The position numbers and the translations under genes are program-made. DNA of 32,922 nt from JBEHWX01 sp048498995 (GTDB lineage: Bacteria; Bacteroidota; Ignavibacteria; OLB7), in contig JBEHWX010000066.1 of NCBI GenBank assembly GCA_048498995.1, positions 1 through 32,922 on the forward strand, written 5' to 3'. Below are positions 13,780 to 21,168 of the stretch, piece after piece (position 1 is the stretch's first letter; every line of letters begins with the position of its first letter). Below the pieces are notes generated by a model that was not told the DNA's origin, did not search any database, and worked only from the letters and a program-made list of their open reading frames with translations.

Positions 13780-15456
13780 CTATCGTAGAATGCTCACGAC
13801 CACGGCCACCACGGTCGCCACCTGCGCGAAGACGGTGAGCGCCGAGGTGAACCCTTTCCAGAAGTCGCCGTCCGGCGCCTCGGGGACGAACACCGCGTCC
13901 CCCGGCTCCAGCTCGTAGTTGTCCTCGCTGGAGGCGAGGAACGTATCGCCGTTCTTTCCCTTGATGATCCGGGTCTCCCCCTCGTCGGCCTTCCAGCCGA
14001 AGCCGCCGGCGGCCTGCACGTACTCGCGATAGGTGCGCCCGGTGCGGTAGGTGATGTTGCCCGGATTCTTCACCCGGCCGGTCACCTTGATGAATCCCTT
14101 CGTGGAGGGGACGTACAGGGAGTCGTTGCCGAGCAGAATGATGTTTTCGCTCTCGTCGCCGGCCAGCAGCCGGTTGAAGTTCACCGCCATCACCCCCGGC
14201 CGCTCCTGCGTCTTGACGCGGTAGTAATCCACCTCGTCCGGCGTGCGGTCCTTCGGATCGATCTGCAGGATCCGCTCCCAGCGCGGATCCCGCTCGCTGG
14301 CCTGCGACTGCCGGATCAGCGTGGCGTCGTTGACCGACGCGTCGGAGGTGAACCCCCCCGAGCGGGTGAGCACCTCGCGAAGCCGGGTCACCCCCGGCTC
14401 GATGGCGTAGGAGCCGGGATAACGCACCTCGCCATTGACGATCACCCGGTTGAAGCTCAGATAGCCCGGACGCGAGCGGACGAAGACGCGATCCCCCGGC
14501 TGCAGCGGTCGATCCCCCGCGACGCTCCCGTCGAACGTGGCCGAGTAGAAGACCCGCTTCAGCTCGTGCCCCTCGGAATCGACGCTCACCACCTCGACCG
14601 AGTCGAGCATAGCGTCGGAGGAGAAGCCCTGCGCGTAGTTGATCAGCGAGGAGATGGAATCTCCCGTCCGGAAGCCGAACTCGCCGGGACGGTTGACCGC
14701 GCCGAAGATGGCGATCACGTTCTTCGGGTCCTGCACGCCGACGCGGATCACGTCGCCGGCCTCGACGGTCGGATTGGACTCCACGTTGCCGACCGTATAG
14801 AACGGCAGCAGATCCACGCTGATCTTCTTGCCGTCGCGGATGATCTCGATATAGCGCTTCTCGGCGGTCGAGAGAACGCCGCCGACCAGGTCGATCACCT
14901 CGGAGACGCGGGTGGTCGGCGTGGCAGCCACGGTGCCGGGACGCCGCACCGCGCCGATCAGATGCACCTTGAACTCCCGCATCTTCCGGAGCGTGAGCGC
15001 CACGTCGCCGGCGCGGTAGACCCGCCCCACGGCATCGCGGACGATCTGCTTGGCCTCGGCCAGACTCTTGCCGCGGACATCCACCTCGCCGACGCGCGGA
15101 ATCACCAGCTTGGCGTCCGGCGTGACCATCAGATCGTACTGCAGGGAGGTTCCCGTCCAGATGGTGAGGGTCAGCGCATCGTTCGGACCGACCGGATAGA
15201 GGGCCGGGTCGATCGGGCGCTCGAGCAGCCCGGCGGCCACCTCGGTGCGGGAGCGTCCCTCCTGCAGGCCGGAGGAATCGATCGGGGAAGCTTCACCGGT
15301 GGTACCGGGATAGCGGGCACCCTCGCCGGTGACGACCTGCGAACGGAGCGCCGGAGCGAGGACGAGGAGAAGTAGAAGCGTGCTTCCGTAGAGGAGGGTC
15401 CGGACGACGGACGCGCGACCGGAGGAGGCCGCGATCAACCAGTTGTTCGGTATCAC
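13780..15456 (-). CDS. Polysaccharide export protein with Poly_export and SLBB domains (Wza-like)
   Basis: This secreted polysaccharide exporter has about 558 residues. A hydrophobic signal segment (LLYGSTLLLLLVLAPALRSQ) precedes a Poly_export domain starting at YPVGPNDALTLTIWTG. At least four SLBB-type repeats follow, recognisable as VHLIGAVRRPGTV, IAIFGAVNRPGEF, VIVNGEVRYPGSY and IKVTGRVKNPGNI. A C-terminal hydrophobic segment, TVFAQVATVVAVVVSIL, may anchor it in a membrane as in Wza-like proteins. It would form the outer-membrane/periplasmic channel for the polysaccharide. The frame is open to 15783, but the extra N terminus is Arg/Pro-rich and lacks domains. I use the GTG at 15456; a TTG at 15438 is also possible. 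There is no lipobox. It is the first gene of the cluster. Confidence 0.87.
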   Translation of the reverse strand: MIPNNWLIAASSGRASVVRTLLYGSTLLLLLVLAPALRSQVVTGEGARYPGTTGEASPIDSSGLQEGRSRTEVAAGLLERPIDPALYPVGPNDALTLTIWTGTSLQYDLMVTPDAKLVIPRVGEVDVRGKSLAEAKQIVRDAVGRVYRAGDVALTLRKMREFKVHLIGAVRRPGTVAATPTTRVSEVIDLVGGVLSTAEKRYIEIIRDGKKISVDLLPFYTVGNVESNPTVEAGDVIRVGVQDPKNVIAIFGAVNRPGEFGFRTGDSISSLINYAQGFSSDAMLDSVEVVSVDSEGHELKRVFYSATFDGSVAGDRPLQPGDRVFVRSRPGYLSFNRVIVNGEVRYPGSYAIEPGVTRLREVLTRSGGFTSDASVNDATLIRQSQASERDPRWERILQIDPKDRTPDEVDYYRVKTQERPGVMAVNFNRLLAGDESENIILLGNDSLYVPSTKGFIKVTGRVKNPGNITYRTGRTYREYVQAAGGFGWKADEGETRIIKGKNGDTFLASSEDNYELEPGDAVFVPEAPDGDFWKGFTSALTVFAQVATVVAVVVSILR

Positions 15457-15837
15457 AGTCGGAGAATGAAGTTGCACCTGACACAGGCCTCGCAGAGGCG
15501 CCTGGCCGAGGATATTGCTGGCCGGACGCGGTTGCGCGGGTCGCCAAGCTGCGAGGGGAATAGTCCCGATGCAAGGCAATCCGACGCGCCGACATGCCCC
15601 GTGACCTGTCCGGGGAGCCGCCCCGTCGCACCGCCGGCGACGGGTCCGGCCGAGGGGCCGATCGCGCCGCGTGCATCCGATGGTTGCGTGGGGAGATGGG
15701 ACCGCCGCGCGCCGGAGGTGCCGACGAACCCCGGAAAGGGAGCCCGTCCGCGCCGGCCATGCCGCGCGAAACGATGAAGGCAACTGCGGAACGGAGACGG
15801 TTCGAGGAATAACGAGCCGTGAATATACGGGAATTCG
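15457..15837. other. Leader region of the polysaccharide cluster
   Basis: These 381 bp hold no gene I can support. An AT-rich patch at 15815-15837 reads TATATT and GTTATT on the minus strand and could contain a promoter, but I cannot place a -35 box. A hairpin with 8-bp arms (15622-15629/15637-15644, loop of 7) lies in the middle and could act in the leader of the export gene. Confidence 0.35.
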
Positions 15838-16386
15838 CTATCCCTCCCCATTCCCGGATCTCCCCTCCAGCAGCCGACGGGTGACGCGCTGCCGCCAGGC
15901 GAACATCCGCTCCACGCGGCGGCGCACCAGAAGCAGGTCCACCAGACGCCCCAGCGGGCCGAACGGGAGCCGGTATTCCACGCGATCGCGCAGCTCGGTG
16001 CCGCCCGCCGTGGGAATCATCTCCCGATACTGCCGCCAGACGGCGAACGGCCCCTCCACCTGCGCGTCGTCGAGCCCGCGCGGCGGCTCGTGCCGGACGA
16101 ACTCCACCACGATCACCTGGCGGAGGAGCAGAAACTGCGTCATCCTGAGGGTTACCCGTCGTCCGACGCCGGAGCCACGCACATCCAGCAGCTCCACGCG
16201 GACGCCCGGCGGCATGATCCTGGCCAGATTCCGAGGGTCGTCGTGAAAGGCGAACACCGCTTCCGGCGGCGCGGCGATCGCCACCGTCCGCTCGATCACC
16301 GTGAGACGATCATCGGCACGGGATGCTCCTGAGCGGGGTGCACCGGAGCGGGATGCTCCGGCATCGGCGTCCTTGGCGCGGCTCAT
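15838..16386 (-). CDS. SRPBCC-superfamily protein (ligand-binding START-like fold)
   Basis: This 182-residue protein belongs to the SRPBCC/START-like group. After a 30-residue low-complexity head it reads VIERTVAIAAPPEAVFAFHDDPRNLARIMPP in pieces typical of the family: beta-1, then PxEAVFxFHDDPRNLxxxxP. Later segments such as GTELRDRVEYRLPFGPLG and the final helix VERMFAWRQRVTRRLLE also fit. The family binds hydrophobic ligands; no enzymatic residue is evident. The ATG at 16386 overlaps the TGA of the upstream reductase gene by 4 bp, so the two are translationally coupled and probably functionally linked. The head contains three copies of a 5-residue RSGA(S/P) repeat encoded by a 15-bp tandem duplication. 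No AT-rich or foreign composition is seen. Confidence 0.82.
   Translation of the reverse strand: MSRAKDADAGASRSGAPRSGASRADDRLTVIERTVAIAAPPEAVFAFHDDPRNLARIMPPGVRVELLDVRGSGVGRRVTLRMTQFLLLRQVIVVEFVRHEPPRGLDDAQVEGPFAVWRQYREMIPTAGGTELRDRVEYRLPFGPLGRLVDLLLVRRRVERMFAWRQRVTRRLLEGRSGNGEG
16316..16360. repeat. Three 15-bp in-frame repeats inside the SRPBCC gene
   Basis: Units GCACGGGATGCTCCT, GAGCGGGGTGCACCG and GAGCGGGATGCTCCG are contiguous and keep the reading frame, coding for SRSGA/P-type pentapeptides near the N terminus of the SRPBCC protein. Confidence 0.75.
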
Positions 16387-17420
16387 CGGCCGAGCCTGCC
16401 GGCCACTTCGGCGGCCACGATCGCGGCGTGCTCCCTCCCGTTCTCGATGAAGATCTCCCACGTCTTGCAGCCGCAGGCGACCGACCCGACGATGTAGAGT
16501 CCGGGAACGTTCGATTCGAGGGTGACCGGATCGAAGGCCGGCACCAGTGTGGCCGGATCGAAGTCGACGCCGCAGGCGGCCATCAGCCCGGCGTCCGGAC
16601 GATAGCCGATCAGCGCGAAGACGGCGCGGTTCGGCAGCTCGGAGGTCTCGCCGGTCTCGTTGTTCCGGAGGAGCACGCGCTCAGGCTCGATCGCCGACAC
16701 CTCCGTCCGCCAGAGCATCCGGATCTCGCCGCTCTTGATCCGGTTGTCGATATCGGGGCGGATCCAGTACTTGACGCCGCGGTGGAACTCCGCGCCGCGA
16801 TGGATCATGGTGACGCGCGCGCCATGGCGCCAGAGGTCGAGCGCCGCCTCGACGGCGGAGTTCCGGCCGCCGATCACCAGCACATCCTTGTCGAAATAGT
16901 GATAGGGCTCGCGGTAATAGTGGTGCACCTTCGGGAGCTCTTCTCCCGGAACGCCGAGAAGATTCACGTGGTCAAAATAGCCGGTCGCCAGCGCCACGAA
17001 CCGGGCGCGGTAGTCGCCGTGATCGGTGGTGATCCTGAGCGGCATCGGCGCATCTCCGCTCCGGCCGCTCTCGGCTTCGGCGCCGCTCTCGGCTTCGGCG
17101 CCGCTCTCCGGCGCGATCGCCAGCACGAGACGGTCCAGCTCGATCCTGACGCCGGAGGCGCGGACCACGCCGCGGTAATACTGGATCGCCTCCTCCCTGG
17201 TCGGACGCATGTTCGGCGTCGTGAAGGGATAGCCGCCGATGGAGAGAAGCTCCGGCGTCGAGAAGAAGGTGACGCCGACCGGATAGCCGACCACGGTGTT
17301 GACCACCGTCCCCTTCTCCAGAACCAGCACGTCGAGGCCCCGGCGCATCGCGTCGATGGCGCAGGCCAGGCCGGCCGGCCCGGCGCCGACCACGATCAGA
17401 TCATACAGTGTGCTCATCAT
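16383..17420 (-). CDS. YpdA-like FAD/NAD(P)H-dependent thiol-disulfide reductase
   Basis: This 345-residue flavoprotein matches the YpdA family, putative bacillithiol-disulfide reductases related to thioredoxin reductase. The FAD Rossmann motif is VVGAGPAG (10-17), the NAD(P)H motif is VIGGRNSA, and the family hallmarks TFFSTPELLSIG, YYRGVVR, ATGYFDHVN, LPKVHHYYREPYHYF and FIENGREHA are all present. From memory, the Firmicutes enzymes carry a catalytic Cys within the first motif (GGGPCG); here the equivalent residue is Ala16. Cysteines occur instead at 20 and as VACGCKTW near the C terminus. An 18-bp duplication inserts ESGAEA repeats in a loop near 105-118. Chlorobi make N-methyl-bacillithiol, so a bacillithiol-type substrate is plausible but unproven. 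It is coupled to the SRPBCC gene. It starts as ATG-ATG at 17420. Confidence 0.85.
   Translation of the reverse strand: MMSTLYDLIVVGAGPAGLACAIDAMRRGLDVLVLEKGTVVNTVVGYPVGVTFFSTPELLSIGGYPFTTPNMRPTREEAIQYYRGVVRASGVRIELDRLVLAIAPESGAEAESGAEAESGRSGDAPMPLRITTDHGDYRARFVALATGYFDHVNLLGVPGEELPKVHHYYREPYHYFDKDVLVIGGRNSAVEAALDLWRHGARVTMIHRGAEFHRGVKYWIRPDIDNRIKSGEIRMLWRTEVSAIEPERVLLRNNETGETSELPNRAVFALIGYRPDAGLMAACGVDFDPATLVPAFDPVTLESNVPGLYIVGSVACGCKTWEIFIENGREHAAIVAAEVAGRLGR
17065..17108. repeat. 18-bp in-frame tandem repeat inside the YpdA-like gene
   Basis: Two perfect copies of CCGCTCTCGGCTTCGGCG (17065-17082, 17083-17100) and an 8-bp third start are present. They encode repeated ESGAEA on the minus strand, in a surface loop between the FAD and NAD(P)H motifs. 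Confidence 0.85.
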
Positions 17421-17447
17421 TCACCAGAAAATTCCCCATCGATCCAT

Positions 17448-17509
17448 GATGCCGACCGGATGCGCTCACCTACTCCTGACGCATCGCCATGGCGCATCAT
17501 GTCGGCATC
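17448..17509. terminator. Long imperfect hairpin between apt and the YpdA-like gene
   Basis: Arms GATGCCGAC (448-456 of 17.4 kb) and GATGCGC (17459-17465) pair with 17501-17509 and 17492-17498, separated by a 2-nt mismatch, giving 16 paired bases. On the minus strand GGGGAATTTTC follows about 7-13 nt after the stem. It could terminate apt or be a leader structure of the reductase operon. The remaining sequence of 17421-17578 shows nothing else. Confidence 0.4.
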
Positions 17510-17578
17510 CGGAAGAACCAGCCATCGGACAAGATCCGTTCCGCCAGGTCGGTTCCGTTGCCCCGGTTCGGCGGGTGC

Positions 17579-18115
17579 TTACTCGGACTCGCTGGCGTAG
17601 TTGACCAGCGAATGGACGGTCGGCACGCCGGCGGCGGTAAGGCGCTCACGGCCGGGGAGAAACCCGAGCTCGATCAGGAAGGAAGCGCCGACGATGTTCC
17701 CGCCGAGCTGGCCGACCAGGCTCGCGGCCGCGGCCATGGTGCCGCCGGTGGCCAGCAGATCGTCGTGCAGGAGAATCCGTTCGCCGGGGCGGATCGAGTC
17801 CTCGTGGACTTCGAGAACGTCGGTGCCGTACTCGAGATCGTATTCGATCCGGCGCGTCGTCGACGGGAGCTTTCCCCGCTTCCTGATGATGACGACGCCG
17901 GCGCCGATCAGATAGGCGATGATGCTGCCGAGGATGAACCCGCGCGACTCGATCACGGCCACCTTGTCGATCTCGTCGAGGCAGCAGTCGGCCAGCAGCG
18001 CGTTGGCCGCGGCGCGGAGCGCGGCCGGGTTCTCGATCAGCGTCGTGATGTCGCGGAAGACGATTCCCGGCTTCGGATAGTTCGGGATGGAGCGGATGTG
18101 TTGGCGGAAGTCCAT
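17579..18115 (-). CDS. apt: Adenine phosphoribosyltransferase
   Basis: The 178-residue enzyme converts adenine and PRPP to AMP in purine salvage. It opens with the family's DFRQHIRSIPNYPKPGIVFRD-type sequence, where PNYPKPGI-FRDIT is diagnostic. The flexible loop has IESRGFILG (55-63) and RKRGKLP (79-84). The PRPP-binding signature is ILLHDDLLATGGT (114-126). Length is normal (170-185). I place the start at 18115 because the family N terminus begins there; 18 further upstream codons are open but unlike any Apt. It is flanked by the sdh operon upstream (214-bp gap) and the reductase pair downstream (158-bp gap), so it is probably transcribed on its own. Confidence 0.96.
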   Translation of the reverse strand: MDFRQHIRSIPNYPKPGIVFRDITTLIENPAALRAAANALLADCCLDEIDKVAVIESRGFILGSIIAYLIGAGVVIIRKRGKLPSTTRRIEYDLEYGTDVLEVHEDSIRPGERILLHDDLLATGGTMAAAASLVGQLGGNIVGASFLIELGFLPGRERLTAAGVPTVHSLVNYASESE

Positions 18116-18206
18116 GGCTCTGCTCGTCGAAATGGTGATCGGTGTGGATGCCGAGGCACGTGAACGCATCCGGGAGGCGGGGCGCCCCCGGAAACGACGA
18201 TGCGAA

Positions 18207-18224
18207 CCGGGGATCGCTCCCCGG
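18207..18224 (-). terminator. Hairpin downstream of sdhB, weak terminator candidate
   Basis: CCGGGGA-TCGC-TCCCCGG is a perfect 7-bp stem with a tetraloop. On the minus strand it is followed by TTCGCATCGTCGTTTCC, a poor U-tract. It lies between the sdhB stop and the apt start. Confidence 0.35.
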
Positions 18225-18260
18225 CCCGCATGCCGGTATCAGACTATGCAGCGCGCCCGG

Positions 18261-18314
18261 CCCGAGGTATCGGACAAGCCCGAGGTTTCGAGCAGGCCCG
18301 AGGTTTCGGGCGAG
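18261..18314. repeat. Three 18-bp tandem units just after sdhB
   Basis: CCCGAGGTATCGGACAAG, CCCGAGGTTTCGAGCAGG and CCCGAGGTTTCGGGCGAG are contiguous and end 15 bp beyond the sdhB stop codon. The first copy contains GTATCGG, a heptamer found in two other arrays of this window. Confidence 0.8.
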
Positions 18315-18329
18315 CCGGCGACGGAGAGG

Positions 18330-19040
18330 TCACGCCAGCTCACGCTCGACGCAGCGCTTCTTGAGCTGCGAGAGGTGCCAGGTGATGTTGATCTCCTTCG
18401 GGCAGGCCTCCACGCAGTTGAAGATCGTGTGGCAGCGCCAGATTCCATCGGGAGAATCGACGATGTCCAGACGCTCCTCGGCCGCGTGATCGCGCGTGTC
18501 GAAGATGAAGCGGTAGGCCTTCAGCAGCGCCGCCGGCGCGATGAAGTTGTCGTTCGACCAGAGCGACGGGCAGGAGGTGGAGCAGCAGGCGCAGAGGATG
18601 CACTTGGTGGACTCCATCAGCAGCTCGGCGTCCTCCTGCCACTGCAGCCGCTCGTGCTCCGGCGGCGTGTCGCGGGCGATCAGGTACGGCTTGATCAGCT
18701 CGTACTTGGCGTAGAAATCCGCCATGTCGACCACCAGATCCTTGACGATCGGCAGGTACGGCAGCGGCTCGATCGTGATCACCTTCCGGAGGTTCAGATC
18801 CTGCAGGAGCGCCGAGCAGGCCAGCGTGTTCTTGCCGTTGATCTTCATGCCGTCCGAGCCGCACATGCCGTGGGCACAGGAGCGGCGGAAGGTGAGCGTG
18901 CCGTCGATCTCCTCCTTGATCTTGTGGAGGATATCGAGCACGCGCCACGTCGGATCGACATTCTTTATCGTGTAGTCCTCGAAGTGAGGAGCCTTGTCCT
19001 TCTCCGGGTTATAGCGAAGGATGCGAAATGTTGCGTCCAT
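18330..19040 (-). CDS. sdhB: Succinate dehydrogenase iron-sulfur subunit
   Basis: The 236-residue subunit carries electrons from the flavoprotein to quinone in respiratory complex II. The 2Fe-2S site is C55, C60, D63 (CGSDG, Asp as in E. coli SdhB) and C75. The second region has CILCACCSTSC (147-157) plus C203, C209 and C213 for the 4Fe-4S and 3Fe-4S clusters. Length matches the E. coli protein (238). It is the last gene of sdhCDAB, 70 bp after sdhA. The tail KKRCVERELA ends just ahead of a tandem repeat array. Assignment as succinate dehydrogenase rather than fumarate reductase rests on operon order and is likely but not provable from sequence alone. Confidence 0.96.
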   Translation of the reverse strand: MDATFRILRYNPEKDKAPHFEDYTIKNVDPTWRVLDILHKIKEEIDGTLTFRRSCAHGMCGSDGMKINGKNTLACSALLQDLNLRKVITIEPLPYLPIVKDLVVDMADFYAKYELIKPYLIARDTPPEHERLQWQEDAELLMESTKCILCACCSTSCPSLWSNDNFIAPAALLKAYRFIFDTRDHAAEERLDIVDSPDGIWRCHTIFNCVEACPKEINITWHLSQLKKRCVERELA

Positions 19041-19110
19041 TGATCCCGTTCTATGAAGACTGAATTGAGCTTCGACGAATACTCCCCCACCATGCCGGCG
19101 GGATCGGCGA

Positions 19111-20865
19111 TCAGTACTTCCGCTCCATCGGCTGGTAGCGGGTAACGACCACCGGCCGGTACTTCAAGGTCGGCGACTGCCCCACGTTGTGGAACGCGAA
19201 GGTATGCTTCATCCACTCCTGATCGTCGCGCGCCGGGAAATCCTCGCGGCTGTGGCCGCCACGCGACTCCTGACGTGCCTGCGCGCCGAAGGTGATCGCC
19301 TCGGCCGAGTCGATCAGGTTCTCCAGCTCAAGCGCGTCGAGCAGATCGGTGTTGAACTCCTTCCCCTTGTCGTCGATCTGGATGCGCGAGTAGCGGTCGC
19401 GGATCGAGTCGAGCGCGCGGACCATCTTCTCGAGCCCCTCGGCGGTGCGGAAGATGCCGACGTTCTCCATCATCTGGTTCTGCAGCTCGGTGCGCAGCGC
19501 CCCCACCTTCTCGCCCCCGGTGCTCTTCATGATCCATCCCATCCGGTAGCGGGTGCGCTCCTCGGCGTTGGCCGGCAGCGCGTGGAACTCCGCTCCCTGA
19601 CGGAGGAAGTCGGCCACCGCCTTCCCGGCGCGCCGTCCGAAGACGACCAGGTCGAGAAGCGAGTTGGTGCCGAGACGATTGGCGCCATGGACCGAGACGC
19701 AGGCGCACTCGCCGGCGGCATAGAACCCGAGCACCGAGTTCCCCTGCTCGTCGGCCTGCACGCGGCCGTCCTTGTCGGTCGGAAGGCCACCCATCGCGTA
19801 GTGGGCGGTCGGCTGGATCGGGATCGGCACCTTGGCCGGATCGACGCCGAGGTAGGTGCGCGCGAAGCCGGTGATCTCCGGCAGCTTCTCGTCGAGCACG
19901 CTCCGATCCAGATGCGTCAGGTCGAGGCCGATATACGTGGTGCCATCGGAGCCGACGATGCCGCGTCCCTCCCGCATCTCGGTGAGGATGGCGCGCGAGA
20001 CCATGTCGCGCGGGGCCAGATCCTTCACCGTCGGGGCGTAACGCTCCATGAACGGCTCGTTGTTCTTGTTTCTGAGGATGCCTCCCTCGCCGCGGGCCGC
20101 CTCGGAAACGAGGATGCCGAGGCGCCAGAGTCCGGTCGGATGGAACTGGATGAACTCCATGTCCTCCAGCGGCACGCCGCGACGGTAGGCGACGGCGGTG
20201 CCGTCACCGGTGCCGGCGTGGGCATTGGAGGTGATGCGGAAGGCACGGCAGAGGCCGCCGGTGGCGAAGATGGTCGCCTTGGCGTGGAAGGTATGCACCT
20301 CACCGGTGCGGATCTCGATGGCGACCACGCCGCGGCAGACGTTCTCCTCGATGATCACGTCGGTGATGAAGAACTCGTTGAAGAAGTTCACGCGGTTCTT
20401 CACGCAGTTCTCATAGAGGGTATGGAGCATCACGTGCCCGGTGCGGTCGGCCGAATAGCAGGCGCGGCGCACGGCCACGCGCTTGTTCGGATCCTCGACG
20501 GAGGGGCGGGTATGGCCGCCGAAGCGGCGCTGGGCGATCTTCCCCTGCTTGGTGCGGGAGAAGGGCATGCCCATGTGCTCGAGCTCGATGATGGCGCGGA
20601 TGGCGTCGTAGCACATCGCCTCGATGGCGTCCTGGTCACCGAGGTAATCGGAGCCCTTGACGGTATCGAACGCGTGCCATTCCCAGGAATCCTCCTCCTC
20701 GTTGGCGAGTGCCGCGCAGACGCCCCCCTGAGCCGCGCCGGTGTGCGAGCGGAGCGGATGCACCTTGCTCAGCACCGCGCAGGTATACGGCTCCGGGATC
20801 TCGACGGCGGCGCGAAGGCCGGCGCCACCGGCACCGACAACCAAAACATCAAAATGATGAACCAT
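19111..20865 (-). CDS. sdhA: Succinate dehydrogenase flavoprotein subunit
   Basis: The 584-residue catalytic subunit oxidises succinate to fumarate. The dinucleotide motif is VVGAGGAG (9-16). SHTGAAQGG contains His41, the covalent FAD attachment site. Active-site segments FHPTGLWRLG, EAARGEGG, RDMVSRAI and HGANRLGTNSLLDLVVFGR are all in place. The C-terminal YRPVV and QPMERKY match the family. Length equals that of E. coli SdhA (588). A weak AGAGAG lies about 5 bases before the ATG. Unusually, 303 bp separate it from the upstream sdhD, and that gap carries a 17-bp minisatellite, so independent initiation or an internal promoter is possible. It acts on the cytoplasmic side of the inner membrane. 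Confidence 0.97.
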   Translation of the reverse strand: MVHHFDVLVVGAGGAGLRAAVEIPEPYTCAVLSKVHPLRSHTGAAQGGVCAALANEEEDSWEWHAFDTVKGSDYLGDQDAIEAMCYDAIRAIIELEHMGMPFSRTKQGKIAQRRFGGHTRPSVEDPNKRVAVRRACYSADRTGHVMLHTLYENCVKNRVNFFNEFFITDVIIEENVCRGVVAIEIRTGEVHTFHAKATIFATGGLCRAFRITSNAHAGTGDGTAVAYRRGVPLEDMEFIQFHPTGLWRLGILVSEAARGEGGILRNKNNEPFMERYAPTVKDLAPRDMVSRAILTEMREGRGIVGSDGTTYIGLDLTHLDRSVLDEKLPEITGFARTYLGVDPAKVPIPIQPTAHYAMGGLPTDKDGRVQADEQGNSVLGFYAAGECACVSVHGANRLGTNSLLDLVVFGRRAGKAVADFLRQGAEFHALPANAEERTRYRMGWIMKSTGGEKVGALRTELQNQMMENVGIFRTAEGLEKMVRALDSIRDRYSRIQIDDKGKEFNTDLLDALELENLIDSAEAITFGAQARQESRGGHSREDFPARDDQEWMKHTFAFHNVGQSPTLKYRPVVVTRYQPMERKY

Positions 20866-21168
20866 TGCTCTCTATGAAGAATGTTTGATCCCATGCGGAA
20901 CCATGGGGGTTCAACGTCAGCGGAGATGCGGCCTCTCGAGCCGCTCATCGGCTCGGGCCGCGTATCGACTTGGGCCGCGTATCGGCTTGGGCCGCTCATC
21001 GGCCAGAGCCGCGTATCGGCTCGGGCCGCGCATATCGGCGGATCCGTCGCGTGGCCGCGAGGTGTCGGGGCTGGCTGGTCGGGCTATTCCGGGCGCCGGT
21101 CGAGGATACCTTCAGGCACTCTCGAGGGCGTCATCCGGGCCGATCGGTGCCCCGCCGTCCGGTATCGG
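20866..21168. repeat. sdhD-sdhA gap with a 17-bp minisatellite
   Basis: The 303-bp gap has no gene. At 20950-21036 it holds five units of about 17 bp with consensus GGCTTGGGCCGCGTATC, copies at 20950, 20967, 20984, 21001 and 21018 (the last 19 bp). A degenerate partial unit precedes them. Reading across copies gives GTATCGG. A further single GGTATCGG lies near 21160, beside the sdhD stop codon. I see no hairpin with a U-tract. Confidence 0.85.

Noticed and set aside
15457..15783. Extended N terminus of the SLBB export protein starting at 15783
   Set aside because: The extra 109 residues are Arg/Pro/Gly-rich, unlike exporter N termini, and would bury the signal peptide in the middle of the protein.
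19189..20877. 562-codon plus-strand frame opposite sdhA
   Set aside because: sdhA on the minus strand is unmistakable; the opposite frame has no recognisable motif.
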